DNA from: Blastomyces gilchristii SLH14081
Lineage: Eukaryota > Ascomycota > Eurotiomycetes > Onygenales > Ajellomycetaceae
Assembly: GCF_000003855.2 (NCBI RefSeq)
Contig: NW_003101682.1
Coordinates: 1,925,148 to 1,989,147, forward strand
DNA length: 64,000 nucleotides
Direction of reading: 5' to 3'
This document shows, piece after piece, positions 23,055 through 33,938 of the stretch. Position numbers and translations under genes: made by a program. Positions within the stretch are counted from its first letter, which is position 1. The number at the start of each line of letters is the position of its first letter. The notes below the pieces were generated by a model. The model was given only the letters and a program-made list of their open reading frames with translations, made no database searches and was not told the origin of the DNA.

Positions 23055-23676
23055 GTATTTATACTTCTGTTTAAGAGTTCTCTTATATTATCAGTAGATA
23101 TAGTTATATTATTTATTAAATATATAATATCTGTGAAATCAGAAGAAGTATAATTATATAAATATTTTATATATCTAAGATATTAGAACTTTTAGATCTT
23201 TTACTGATATTCTCTTATAAAATCTTATTCTATTTATAAGATCTTATTATAAGATCAGAGTAACTGATAAGTAAGCTTTTATTTAGAGACTCAGTATTTA
23301 CTTAACTGATTATTTATTTCTCTATCTCTTATATATTATTATATGTTTGAACATCTTCTTAATAAGTAATTATTTTTAATGAGAAGATAATGAATATTTT
23401 TCAAGTGTAAAAAGTCTACACTGAATAGATCAGTATTAATATATAGATCTTATATAATAAAAGTAAAAAACATTAGAGAAGGAAAAAAGAGAAAGTGTAA
23501 GAATCAGTAATTAAAGTAAATATTTATACATAACAAGATAAAGCTTCAGAGTAAAAGAATAGAAATTCTGTAAGTTCTTCAGCTAAGAATTAGTAACTGA
23601 GAATCAAAGCTTTTAATAGAAATCTATAAAGTGTAATGAAATAGTCTATATAATTAATCAGATACAGCTTATTATA
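23055..23676 (+). repeat. LTR-X copy 3
   Basis: Matches copies 1 and 2 in order, with the strongest AT shift: the end that reads CAGCCTGCCACA in copy 1 is CAGCTTATTATA here. No internal element sequence is attached. Confidence 0.55.
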
Positions 23677-24016
23677 GCTTAACTTTATTATCATATTTCT
23701 AATACAGAGTCTCACTAATAATAAGAGTATTATAGATCTTATAAAGATAACAGTTATTATAGTCTGAAGTAAGTATATTAATATACATTTTCATTTTTCA
23801 TATTAACAGTTAAATCAGAGACTTATTAATTTGAAATATACTTCTATTACTTAGATAATAGTGAATAAACTCACTAAATCCCTAGACACTGTGACATTTG
23901 CATGATTCATAATTTTATTAGGTCTTACAGGCAGAAAAGCTGGGAATGCTTAATTTTTACATTTATATTTGATTTTGACAGACTATCTTGATGATTCTTG
24001 TTATCTCAAGAGAGAG
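23677..24016. other. Edge of the AT-rich isochore, no gene
   Basis: AT-rich to about 23,990, then composition becomes normal within a few tens of bases. No coding signal. Confidence 0.6.
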
Positions 24017-24151
24017 TGTTGACCGTTACAGCCGTTGCGGTTAGCGATCTCCCTAGATCACGTGACCCACAACTATATTAAGCTCTTTGTAGATAGATCT
24101 ATCAATACAACCTTCAACTATTCTACATAAACATCAGAACGGACGGCTACA
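24017..24151 (+). repeat. Possible solo LTR-like element at the isochore edge
   Basis: A 135-bp block starting TGTTGACCGTTAC and ending GGACGGCTACA, i.e. TG...CA ends. It contains a TATA-like ACTATATTAAG with a pyrimidine-rich start region, as in LTRs. It is not mutated like the repeats to its left. No target duplication or second copy is visible, so this is tentative. Confidence 0.25.
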
Positions 24152-25100
24152 TTGCTTTAATACAAATCGGAAAGCCACCTTGAGCAAACGTGGTAAACAA
24201 GGTGAACGGAACGGATTATCTTATTTCCGGGTATATTTTGAAAACAACTCTCCACCAAGATTTCTACAACGCGCCTAGGCCTGACTTATGAGACGGTGGA
24301 CAGAGATTTGAGATACAGGGTAGCACAATCCCATGCGAGGGAAGAGAAGTTGATAGATAGCAATTGAGAATCGAGCACCTCCGTTTAGAGCAACATAAAA
24401 GGGAGCAAGATGCACCCCGAATCCTGAGGCAGGGGCAAACATTCAACAGAATCAAACAACCGAAACCTCTCTGCCAAACATTGACAGCCCACTGCGGTTT
24501 ACCGTTTTGCGGTCTAACAAATATTATTCCCTGCCAGAGATGCGCAGTACCGGAAAGACACCAGTGTTTTCATCAACACTAAATAAATAATAACTACCAG
24601 ATAAATATTCCTGCGCTCCCGATCTAAAAACCCAACTTTGAACCATCTTTCCAAGAAGCGGATCAACTGCATTATCTTTGGTTGTATTCTCCTCACCGTG
24701 GTCTTGACATCATGCGGTTCCCTACTTCCATACCGAAACGACTATCTAATTTCGCAACCAGCCGCACTTGCGTCTATCGCTCTCTACATACCAAGCAGGC
24801 AGAAATTATCACCCTTGACTATAAAGGGTCCCTCGTAACTCAGAATGTCAACGTTGATTTAAGGAATGCCCACGAAGCTTTCACAATGTTAAAAGTCCCA
24901 GGGGTTGATCAGCCCTTCTACCAGCAGTGCGCTGGTGGTGACCGAGCTCTTTTGCCCCAGTAGAGTAGCCTACAGGTTATGAGACCGTTAAGCGTGAGCC
25001 CCGCTGTGGTCAACATGCATGGGTCTGATCCCAGGATGGACTTAAGAAATATAAATCCCAAAAACAAATACCCTGGACATTTAACAGTGCCAAGAGACAT
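24152..25100. other. Transition zone with coding-like debris
   Basis: Normal composition but no gene could be built. Around 24,270-24,450 two frames carry helical, charged peptide sequence that breaks at a frameshift near 24,360, as in a decayed gene. The stretch includes the first copy of the 95-bp dispersed repeat. Confidence 0.4.
24874..24974 (+). repeat. Dispersed 95-bp repeat, copy 1
   Basis: Runs from GAAGCTT through GGGGTTGATCAGCCC, CTACCAGCAGTGCGCTGGTGG and GAGCTCTTTTGCCCCAGTAG to CCTACA. The centre ACCAGC-AGTGC-GCTGGT is a perfect 6-bp hairpin. A near-identical inverted copy lies 15 kb away at 39725-39817. Confidence 0.75.
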
Positions 25101-25101
25101 T

Positions 25102-25210
25102 CTAGGAGTGTGCCCTAGGAGTGAGCCCTTGAAAGATTGAGCCCTAGGAGTGAGTTCACTGAGAGGAGCCACTAAGAGGAGCCACTGAGAGGAGCCACTG
25201 AGAGGAGTAC
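25102..25210 (+). repeat. Minisatellite-like tandem repeats
   Basis: Two adjoining short arrays: CCCTAGGAGTGAG units (25102-25155), then about four units of the 13-mer CTGAGAGGAGCCA (25159-25207). No coding role is seen. Confidence 0.7.
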
Positions 25211-27111
25211 TCTGTGGTAGCTGGTCCGAGGGGGGGGAGGAGCTTTGGTGCCGTTAGACTTTGCGGGTTTGGACATTGTGATCGATAATGATATAGCGAT
25301 AACGTGTTTCGGCTCGCGGATATTGGAATGGAAAAATAGTTTTGCTGAGTTTCCTTGATCAAGTCAATTCATTGCCTCAGGATTCGGAGGAGATCTTGCG
25401 TCCTTATATGCTGTTCATTCACTGAGTAGAGCGAACCCTCTCTGCATATATCTATGTAGAATATGTTGTCCATACCGGCCTAGAACATCCTGGGCACACT
25501 ACACTATGCGCTATAGATGTCTATGTCTGATCTTGTGTTCCTGCCTTCATTGCGACGTCGAAGCACAAAAAGGGACGGTTGTTGAGAAGATGGGATATTC
25601 AATTGGTAGACAGCTCAGAGGAAGACAAACTAGATGCCGGGTTTGTTATCCCTTGAACCCCGTGCGGCCGAGCAGGACGAAGAGTTGCTGCTTCTGAAGA
25701 TGATTAGAAAGTGAGAATTTTCATATCATGCAGCAGTGGGATAACTCATTGCATGGGAAACCCCCTGCAGAAAGGGAACTTCCCAACAATGTTAGGGAAA
25801 ACCCTGAGAGGAAAGCTTTGGAATATGCAGATTTAGGGATATCTCAAACTAGGCTCAAGATAGAGAGAGTCTCATGATGAAGCATGGTAAAATTCTAGCA
25901 TCATTGTAAAATGTATTATTGTTGGTAGGAATTCCTAGCCAAGTAGGCTTAATCAGTATTGCGAAAAGCAAATCGTGGTTCTGACAGCTTCACTAGGTGG
26001 AAAAAAGTTCTTCAGGCGACTGCTTGGGCACCAAATATGTCATGTCTAGGATAATCAATATTTCGAGAGCATGGTGGGGCGTTTGCTCTGATCGTGCATC
26101 TGCCTGACGTCTAGCCTTTAAATCTAACCATGTTCTTCAGCAGGGTAGAAGCTCCAAGATCACCTTTTCCATCACATCATCAACCACAGTCGTCTTCATT
26201 TGAAATGATCGATTTCTCATACAAGAAGTCATGTCCCTCACCCAAAACAGCCCCGACAGTGACCTGAGTAGGCTCAGCTTCGTCATTGTAGAAAAGATTT
26301 CCTCGAAGCTCATTGAGATGCTGCAGATGCATTTACAATCAAAGAAGATCTCATACATAGTTCACTGACACAGTCAACTGAAGTGAAATGTGACTGTGAT
26401 GCCATCTTTGATGATTTTGAAACAGTAAGTTGGAAACATGAAAACCTAAGAAACAGGACTGATTGAAGGATAGAATCTCAAACCTAACATATCATCAGTC
26501 AAGGATAAGCCTTGCCTTCATCATTGTTTTGTCTACTTTCACTAGTTCCTCAATCTGTTGACTATTTTTAAACCTCCTGTTGGACAAGAGCTATTCACTG
26601 TGTTAATTGTGATTAAATCAGGTTCTGGATTTCCACTCTTGTGTTTAGGGTCTCATGGAGAAGAGACCGAAGGTGAGAAATCCCCTGTGGTTTCTATAGT
26701 GAAAGTTCCCCAGGAAGATGGTATTATTGCTATCATTGATGCAAACCTAGCGCGGCAGGATTCTCCGGTGAAACATAAAGACAGTGAAGGTTCCTGCATT
26801 TTACTGGCGTACTGACAAGAGTATGAAATATGATCTATGTCAAGAGGAGGCTCAGACTTCCAAATGTATTTTCAAGTCTTTGCATTATTAAATAGTATTC
26901 AACGAAACACTCTGATTCACTCAAAACTCAATGATGAACTAAAATCCGCCCAGGCTTGCATTTCAACATTTTTGTTCGTATAGAATTCAATGAAAGCATG
27001 ATCAAAACCTGATTGAAAGACTATTTCTGTTGTGTCTCCAGTATCAATATTCATATTATTATTCTGCTGCCCTATTCCTACACTAGTACTAGTACTCGCA
27101 AAGAATTTATT
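25211..27111. other. No gene recognised
   Basis: Open frames are short and unlike known families. A plus-strand frame at 26558-26815 and a minus-strand frame at 26137-26358 could be exon remnants but lack convincing splice context. ACTAGTACTAGTACT near 27082 is a short tandem. Confidence 0.4.
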
Positions 27112-28265
27112 TCAATCAACATCATCAACTGACTGAGCCTGAAGGTCCGCTGGGGCCTTCAACTGCATTGTTCCAGGTAATGTGAAACTTCCACCCTCGT
27201 CGCTGGGTTGTAATGTACATGGTAAAGTTGAGTCTTCCCCTGATGTAGTTGATGACAGCGTCGCGGGCTGTACAGCTGCCTCTTCAGTTGAAATATTCAG
27301 TTCCATGAGAGATCCCGGGCCTGAATTGCAAGGAGGAAGTTGAGAAAGCAAGGCAGGGTATTAGGATGGAATATTCAAAAACAATCCACATTTACCATTA
27401 GGCTCTTCAGAAAGATGATCCTCGCTGTCATTTGAAGGAGAACTTGGTTGAAGAATCGATGCAATCTGTATATCTAGTGCCGCTGTTGATGATTTCAGTA
27501 TTCTGGCATTGAGATGCGGCCGTTTCCTTCCTTTGAAATTATGTACCTCAATTTTACCTGGGGAGGTTGAGTGAGACACTACATACAGTTAGAATATAAT
27601 GAAAAATTACTATTGAATGAACTCACAAATAGAAGCAACTTGACTTTGCTCACTTTGAAGCAACTTGTCATCCATAGCCAGCTTGAACAGGTGTTTCCTC
27701 AAGCCCAGTGTCTGCATGTGATGAGGGCTCCCTGTTTCTTGCATTGCTGGACAATGCTGTAGGTGACTTTCAAAACAACCAATGCTATAAAATAAAGCGC
27801 GGCAACTGCAATGTACATTGCAAGCAACATCATCTTTTATTAACAGCTTTTCTCATGATATAAAATGATGACTTACGTGAGTGATAGTGCTGAACCATAT
27901 GTTGTCTTTTGCTGAAGGGTGTACTTTTCTGGACACAATCATGATGAGAGCAGAGCTGAAGCGCGTCCCGGTCTGAGACTTGGGATTTCAGTGTCAGTTG
28001 AGAGCTATTACTGCTGCCTGCCTCGCCGGTTATTCATTCATTTGTAACATAAGCATCCTGACAGCTCAGAGTGTATAGAGTGTTTGCTAGCTGAGCTATA
28101 AGATTGAATATCCACTGCTTCTAAAAGTAAGCCCAGAGAATTGATGACCAGTAATTAGGGATAATCAACCTTGTCGGGTCGAAGGTGACTCTGCACATCT
28201 GTCTGAGAGGAGAAAGTCAAAGCACAGTGGGGACACGGCCACTCGCCGTCAGCTTGAGAAGTCAT
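27112..28265 (-). pseudogene. Decayed multi-exon C2H2 zinc-finger gene
   Basis: The first exon candidate (ATG at 28265) encodes EWPCPHCALTFSSQTDVQSH, one zinc-finger half. An exon near 28015-27877 encodes CSHHDCVQKSTPFSKRQHM followed by VQHYH, like fungal fingers of CxxxxC...PFxRxxHLxRHxxxxH form, and ends at a GTAAGT donor. Downstream exons 27756-27627, 27578-27396 and 27320-27112 join in phase through GTGAGT/GTAAAT donors and TAG/CAG acceptors. They give a Ser-rich acidic tail with stop at 27112. The finger frame and the tail frame do not join: one gives a TGA, the other uses the finger exon out of frame from ATG 27942 (195 aa). I read this as a frameshifted transcription-factor-like gene. 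Confidence 0.45.
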
Positions 28266-29069
28266 TGTCACTCGAAATCTTGAATTGTAGAAGTTCAGTT
28301 TGATCATCCAGAGCAATATACGGAAGTAGGGAGCGTCCGATACATGCTTTCCTGCCGGGGCGATTTAATGTCCTAGATGTGAATTCTGTTATCGGGAAGC
28401 TTTGGAAGCGTCTCGAACAGGCCAATCATAACAGAACCTTGTACGGGAGCTTCTCGGCACGGGAGAACGGGAGGGCTTCCGTTAGTTAGTTACCACGTCA
28501 CCAGCTCAAGTGCATGCATGCCTCTTGAGCGAATCAAGTGGAGCAAGCTAGCAAGACCGCAGCCGGGAAGTCCCAAATCTAAGTAAGGAGCAGACCAACC
28601 AGAGCGTCTGTAATGCCATTGGACTGGACATCACTGCGCTGTGAGTTAAGACAATAATTCCACCATGTGTTGTTTACTGTCGTTAGGCATCAGCGCATGG
28701 GTAGGACCAAATGAGGCTGTCATTCGGCTAATGTGCTTGATCTGAGGTTCTTTCCGAAGATGGGAAGCTAGATGTCACATGATATAGCTAAAACACTAAA
28801 TGGTGGCATATGGAGGAAGCCCTGATTGGGCCATTGGCTTGGCGGTGGGGATTGCTAATATTTTCTCTTGTTCGCAAGGCGCTAACTCCGAAACGTGTCA
28901 GAGCAACGAGCTCCAATTGACAGTGCGAGACTGATGCTGCCCTTGTTTCAAGAACGAACTACGCGCCCGAAATATAATGCTCTTCCCAGCAGTTTATTAT
29001 AAGAACCTCTGCACATTTGTGCTCTCGACGCATCCTGGCATGATAAAGGAGCTAAAAATTTATAACCAT
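28266..29069. other. Intergenic, no gene
   Basis: Upstream regions of the two flanking genes, which diverge. No RNA gene or repeat was recognised. Confidence 0.5.
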
Positions 29070-30711
29070 ATGCCTAGTTCAGTGACCTCCAACCCGTCTC
29101 GCAAGCGTCAGCATCCTGAGCCCCATCCATCCGACAGGTCGCGATTTCGGAAAAGGCAGAAGCTCAATGTGTCGGCATCAGCATATTGGGATAACCTGTC
29201 AAAGATTTGGTTAACCAAAGATGCATTAGACGAGTTGGATCGAAGAAACAGCCACCTGAAACCACTCAAGAACCATCATCAACCTCTCACTCAACAATTT
29301 CACACTGAGCTGAGAAAGCACTGTAATCCTTTTCAGTTTGCTCCGGCCTTTCTCCGTGATTGTGCAGCTTGTTCAAAGCAGATAAAAAGGGTTTCCAGAT
29401 TGGGAGGACCTGACCTAACTGACCTTAGAAATGTACGTAACTACAAATACATGCGAATACACCATTGCTGATAATATTGCTGATAATATTGCCCAGTATC
29501 CTAAACCAGAAAACTTCCTTGAAAAAGCAATGAGCTCAAGGTCCCGGAGTAGAAAGCGACGCGCAGGTTCTCCTCCATCAACAAGAGCAGATACAAAGGG
29601 TACCACCAAGTCCACGAGCACCACACCCTATAATCGTAACTTCCAGCAGAATCTAATTGATCATGGCATTTACCCTGATGGATATGAATATCCAGATGGT
29701 CGAATACCAGCAATGCCAAAAAACTGGGAGGAGATCAATAAAACACTAGCTCAACCCCGATCCTCTCTTTCCCCATCAAACTTCTCTGATGAACATTTCC
29801 GGAAATTCAAACGAGCAGATACCCACGCATCTAAAGAACAACCAGTCACAACATCAGTGATTCCTATCATTGAAGGTGACATTGATGATCCCAAATGCGC
29901 CGGAGGGGGATACCCACTTGGAAATCTTGCCCCCTTAACTGATGGCACACTGGCTCAGGCCAAGCCAGATCACTTCTATGGCGCGCGTCCTGAACAGCTT
30001 GATCGTCAAATCCGCAACAAACTTAGTGATCATATTATTCCATCAACACAGGATGACCTTCCAATGGTACCGAACTTCTTTTTGGAAGCAAAAGGCCCTG
30101 ATGGATCCTTGGCTGTGGCTACACGGCAGGCTTGCTATGATGGCGCACTAGGAGCTCGGGGTATGCATGCTCTTCAGTCATACCAACAAGATGGATCAAC
30201 TTATGACAACAATGCTTACACTCTTACATCGACTTATCATGGCGGTACACTCAAGCTATACACAACTCATCTCACTGAGCCCGAAGGCCTAGGCCGTCAC
30301 CCTGAGTATATTATGACCCAGCTCAAAGGCTGGTCAATGACCAGTGACCCAGGAACCTTTCGGCACGGAGCATCCGCATACCGAAATGCTCGGGACTGGG
30401 CAAAGGAAAGGAGGGATGAGTTTATTATGGCAGCAAATGAAACGCACGCAAAGGCCCAATCTCAGCTTCTTCATTCAACCTCTCAGCGCCAGACGGCTTC
30501 CGAGGCAGCTCTCACCTTGGACAACTCTGATCTATCGACATTGTCCGACCACACAGAGTATCAAGACACGCAATGGAGCTTCGCGGATACAACCGAAGAA
30601 GGAGGAGGAGAGTCTCAGATTCTTAGTAGACACACCAAGAAGCCGAGAGTTGGCTCCATTGTTGAAGGTAAGACAGCGGGTAATAAGACTACCCGAATTG
30701 ATGATAAATAG
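29070..30711 (+). CDS. DUF7924-like protein (525 aa), possible PD-(D/E)XK fold
   Basis: Two exons, 29070-29432 and 29497-30711, joined in phase 0 across a 64-nt intron (donor GTACGT, acceptor TTGCCCAG, branch TGCTGAT). I start at ATG 29070; an in-frame ATG at 28977 is possible. The N-terminus has a basic stretch (SRFRKRQKL) and the motif YWDNLSKIWLTKDALDELDRRN, known from a family of hypothetical proteins in Onygenales. The C-terminal half holds LIDHGIYPDGYEYPDGR, EEHFRKFKRAD-like and PNFFLEAKGPDGS blocks typical of DUF7924. FFLEAKG preceded by acidic IIEGDIDD and followed by RQACYDGA resembles a PD-(D/E)XK nuclease core; that is inference. Low-complexity polar C-terminus. The frame is intact although its neighbours are broken. 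Confidence 0.68.
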
Positions 30712-31341
30712 GGCTCGTCATGCACACGGGGAAGCCATAACCTGCACCAGGGCAGCTTCCCTTTTTTTTAGGGTTGATCATAGTCATAAATAGCATAATA
30801 TTATAATGATCAGAGTTTCTTCGCATAACTCTGGGACTTCCCACCGGGGCGTGGGCCTTTTTAAATCCACATAAATATAATACAATATGTTCTATATTCG
30901 TACAGCCTTTTCCCTTCTAGTCGTGCTCTATCTGGCGCAAGATCCGCCTTGTTTGATTTTCTGTCGTAGTTCAATAATCGATGCAAGTTAATCAAATTTT
31001 GTAAACATCGCCAGACATCCACGCGAAGCGTGGAGGGCGTACTGTGGATGTCATAGAAATCTCCCTCTGTTCGTAGGCACCAGTTCTCCGAACGTGATCA
31101 ATGCACCCCCTCATCTGTTCGATGAACTGTCCCTAACTCATCAGCTAATGAATTCGGTGGACGATGCGGTCTTCCCGGCCACTCCCCGTCTGTCTCGAAG
31201 GAGGACCATTAGCGTAGACCCAGGGGCTGAATGCATATAAAGACAGCCTTCCTCCCACTTAGCTTCTATCGCTCCATCTTCCCTTTTCTCCTCACAAAGG
31301 TCATCCCAGCTTTGCAAACTATCCGACGCCACACTTCCATC
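30712..31341. other. Intergenic, no gene
   Basis: Contains a perfect hairpin CCACGC-GAA-GCGTGG near 31020. Otherwise nothing recognised. Confidence 0.45.
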
Positions 31342-32189
31342 ATGAGTACCCGGACAACTCGAACCCGTAAGATCAAGGGATCAAAACCTGGCTCAGTGGA
31401 TACCAGATACGGCAGTGATTCAAGTTCTGCTACAGGTGCAACAGAAACTCCCATTGTTCTGTTTATAATGGGTCGCAACTGACATCTGGACGCAGAACAG
31501 AATGATAGTATTGACCAAGGAACAACCATGGCCGAGAGGGCCGAGCAACAGAGCTCCTTTGACTCTCGGGAAAACATCTCCCTGAGCTCTACTGGTTCAA
31601 CGAGACCGACATCTCCGGTACCAGTGACACGTATTTGGGAATTGACAGCTCATGGTTCTATACACTGTGAGGAAAACGCCGCTGGGAAAGCCGTCCATAT
31701 CATTCTCTCCGGGAATCCACTGAATCTCCAACCTTCAAGATGTGTACCAGATTGGACTCGATCAATCCATACAGCTCTTGCAGAAAGCCAGCTGATAATT
31801 CCTTTCAGCAGATGTATAAACCTCTTAGCCAGGAAGAGGTGAGCTACATCCGGAAGAGGCTGGAAGAATATACAGAAGAAGTGAGGCAGCATATTCATAA
31901 ATTAGATGGCTTTGACTGTGCAGTCATCCTCGCGGATGCCAGGACCCTATTTTCATATATTGCGCTCCTGGAGTTGATGATCAAAATCCAACAGGTACAG
32001 TTGCATTCCATACTTGAATTGAAGTGTGCTAACCGACACTGTGATATTAGACTGAGCCACGATCCAAGAAGAGAACCATGCAACCCGCTGGGGATGCGGG
32101 CCAGGGAAACTGTGGAAAGCGGCGGCGACGACATTAGGAACGCGCATGTAGATCTGCAGAGAATTCTGAGGAGAGGTGTAAATAGTTGA
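31342..32189 (+). pseudogene. Interrupted hypothetical gene
   Basis: ATG 31342 opens a basic, Ser-rich N-terminus (MSTRTTRTRKIKGSKPGS) that meets an in-frame TGA at 31480. The same frame then continues to 31842 (ERAEQQSSFDSRENI..). A second frame from about 31740 to 32189 carries a convincing helical domain (QEEVSYIRKRLEEYTEEVRQH and SYIALLELMIKIQQVQLHS). No pair of GT-AG sites I tried joins these pieces in phase. Either introns with unusual sites were missed or the gene is broken by a stop and a frameshift. The family is not recognised. The helical part looks coding by composition. Confidence 0.4.
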
Positions 32190-32612
32190 ACACCCAATAA
32201 TTTGTTTACCATCTGGGATTCAATTTGGGCAGTTCAGCATTTAATTATTTGTATCTATGTCATGAGGAGGTTGTAGCCCTTGCATAGCAAATTAGGCTGG
32301 CAAGGGAATTGGACTAATAAACTTACAGCACCCACCCGGGATCACGTGCCCCAACCCACCTAGATAGATTCGGCTGACTAGGTTTCCTATTACGGACTAG
32401 CGCGCCGCGCCCACCTTTTCGCACCCGCGACATCTAATAATAATAATACAACCACTCAGACGTCCCACAGATCCGGCCCACCTAGCTAGCTCGCTCGCTA
32501 ACTCGCATACCATACCATACCGCGTACTAACATTCCTCCTAGACTAATTCACCTACATTAACCCCATCTGTATTCTGATAATGATAACGGCAGTTACTTC
32601 CTGAAAATTTTT
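32190..32612. other. Intergenic, no gene
   Basis: Short repeats (AATAATAATAATA near 32436, CATACCATACCATACC near 32505). No gene. Confidence 0.45.
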
Positions 32613-32634
32613 GTTGGGGGTCCCGGGGGTTGAT
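32613..32634 (+). repeat. Partial copy of the dispersed 95-bp repeat
   Basis: GTTGGGGGTCCCGGGGGTTGAT matches the start of the repeat at 39725-39817 read on the minus strand. The hairpin part is absent. It directly precedes the DUF3435-like fragment. Confidence 0.45.
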
Positions 32635-32874
32635 GATTGGGTGCCTCTGCACGCCCAACATGACAAGCTGGAGAGAACTATTCAGAGCAAGAGACAATTC
32701 TTGAGAAAACTTGCGCGGGACAACATCCGGGAGGAGTTTTTTGCCAAGATCGACACCATTGAGATCGAGCGTCAGCTTCTGGGACTGTCGCTCGCTGATG
32801 ACCTCAAGGTGGAAGATCCCGTTGTTCAGTTTACCTGTGTCGAACAAGCTCTCTGTCCAACTTCCCATTTGTGA
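32635..32874 (+). pseudogene. DUF3435-like C-terminal fragment
   Basis: An 80-residue piece containing SKRQFLRKLARDNIREEFF, then IDTIEIERQLLGLS. This resembles the segment of DUF3435 and FluG-like fungal proteins in which a basic helix is followed by F.x.DTIEIxRQL. Only this short tail segment is present, ending TSHL-stop. There is no N-terminus, catalytic part or intron signal, so it is a remnant. DUF3435 proteins include tyrosine-recombinase-like transposon proteins, but nothing here proves mobility. Confidence 0.4.
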
Positions 32875-33360
32875 ATTGTAACATGTTGGGTTCAATTGGG
32901 ATCAAAATTGGAATCTACTGAAAACCAGCCCTTTTTTATATTGAGGACTTTATATGCTTATACGATTTCATTCAATATTCCCGTCCGACTCCAAATCCCC
33001 GAGAAAAAACAAAGTATCCCCAGGCGGCCCTCTCGGCTTGTCCCCTTCCAAACGGGTCGAACTATACTCTGTATATATAAATAATATATTATACCGGTAA
33101 TAACCCAATGTCTACCTTAGGTATCTATCTACAAACAATAATACAATACACAAACCGACAACAAGCAAGCAAAGCGAAGGGGGAGAAAAGAAAAATAACA
33201 TCCAAACCCTTCCTTCCGCCGCCCCCGTAACGAGAAATATAAATCCTAGCCAAAATAAAAAAAAGAAAAGAACGGATAATAAATATATAATAACAGTAAT
33301 ACAAGGAAACGACACGAAGGAAAAGTAAAATATATGCATTGAGGAAGGGTAAATTCTCAA
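32875..33360. other. Upstream region of the poly-Asp gene
   Basis: AT- and A-rich non-coding sequence, probably promoter and 5' leader. No other gene. Confidence 0.5.
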
Positions 33361-33894
33361 ATGTCGACACCTCCTAATCATTCACACCACTCAAGTGGGC
33401 GTGGTGCGATGTCGACGACAACAAGAACGGTGATACCAGCAACAACAGCAACAGCAACAGCAACAGAATCATCATCGTCATCAGCCACGGACTCCCCAAA
33501 CATGAACGTTAACAACTCGTTTACCGACTCCGCGATCGACCTGGACTGCTCTTCTTCTGAAAATATTACCCAGACGCTAGATACGACGACGACGACGGCA
33601 AAAATGTCAAAGGCAATGTCAATGAACGCGACGACATTCCCACCTCAAAAATCAACGATAACAGTAACAACACTGACAGAACGCCTCATGCGCCTTGCCC
33701 GTTTGATGGCCGATTCCGATAATATAAACAGCAACAATGGCAGTGACAATGTCAACGACACCAATGACAAGAAGAGCAATAACCAAACACATCCATATAC
33801 GCCATCATCGCGATCAATGTCGCCGCAAAAATTAATCGCTATCAACCGATATCTAGACGGTATCGAGGGTCTACTGCTGGATTCCCATCATGAC

Positions 33895-33938
<44 letters not shown>

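Noticed and set aside
1..24000. Small open frames in the AT-rich region as genes
   Set aside because: They are pieces of decayed pol/gag frames or chance in TA-poor-stop strands; none has a start, splice context or family match of its own.
24638..24838. Lipoprotein-like peptide with a hydrophobic start and SCG
   Set aside because: Bacterial-type signal in a fungal genome, no gene context, and an overlapping frame is equally open; chance.
32635..32874. Evidence for a Starship-type giant element
   Set aside because: Only a short DUF3435-like tail is present, with no captain domain, boundaries or cargo; not supportable.
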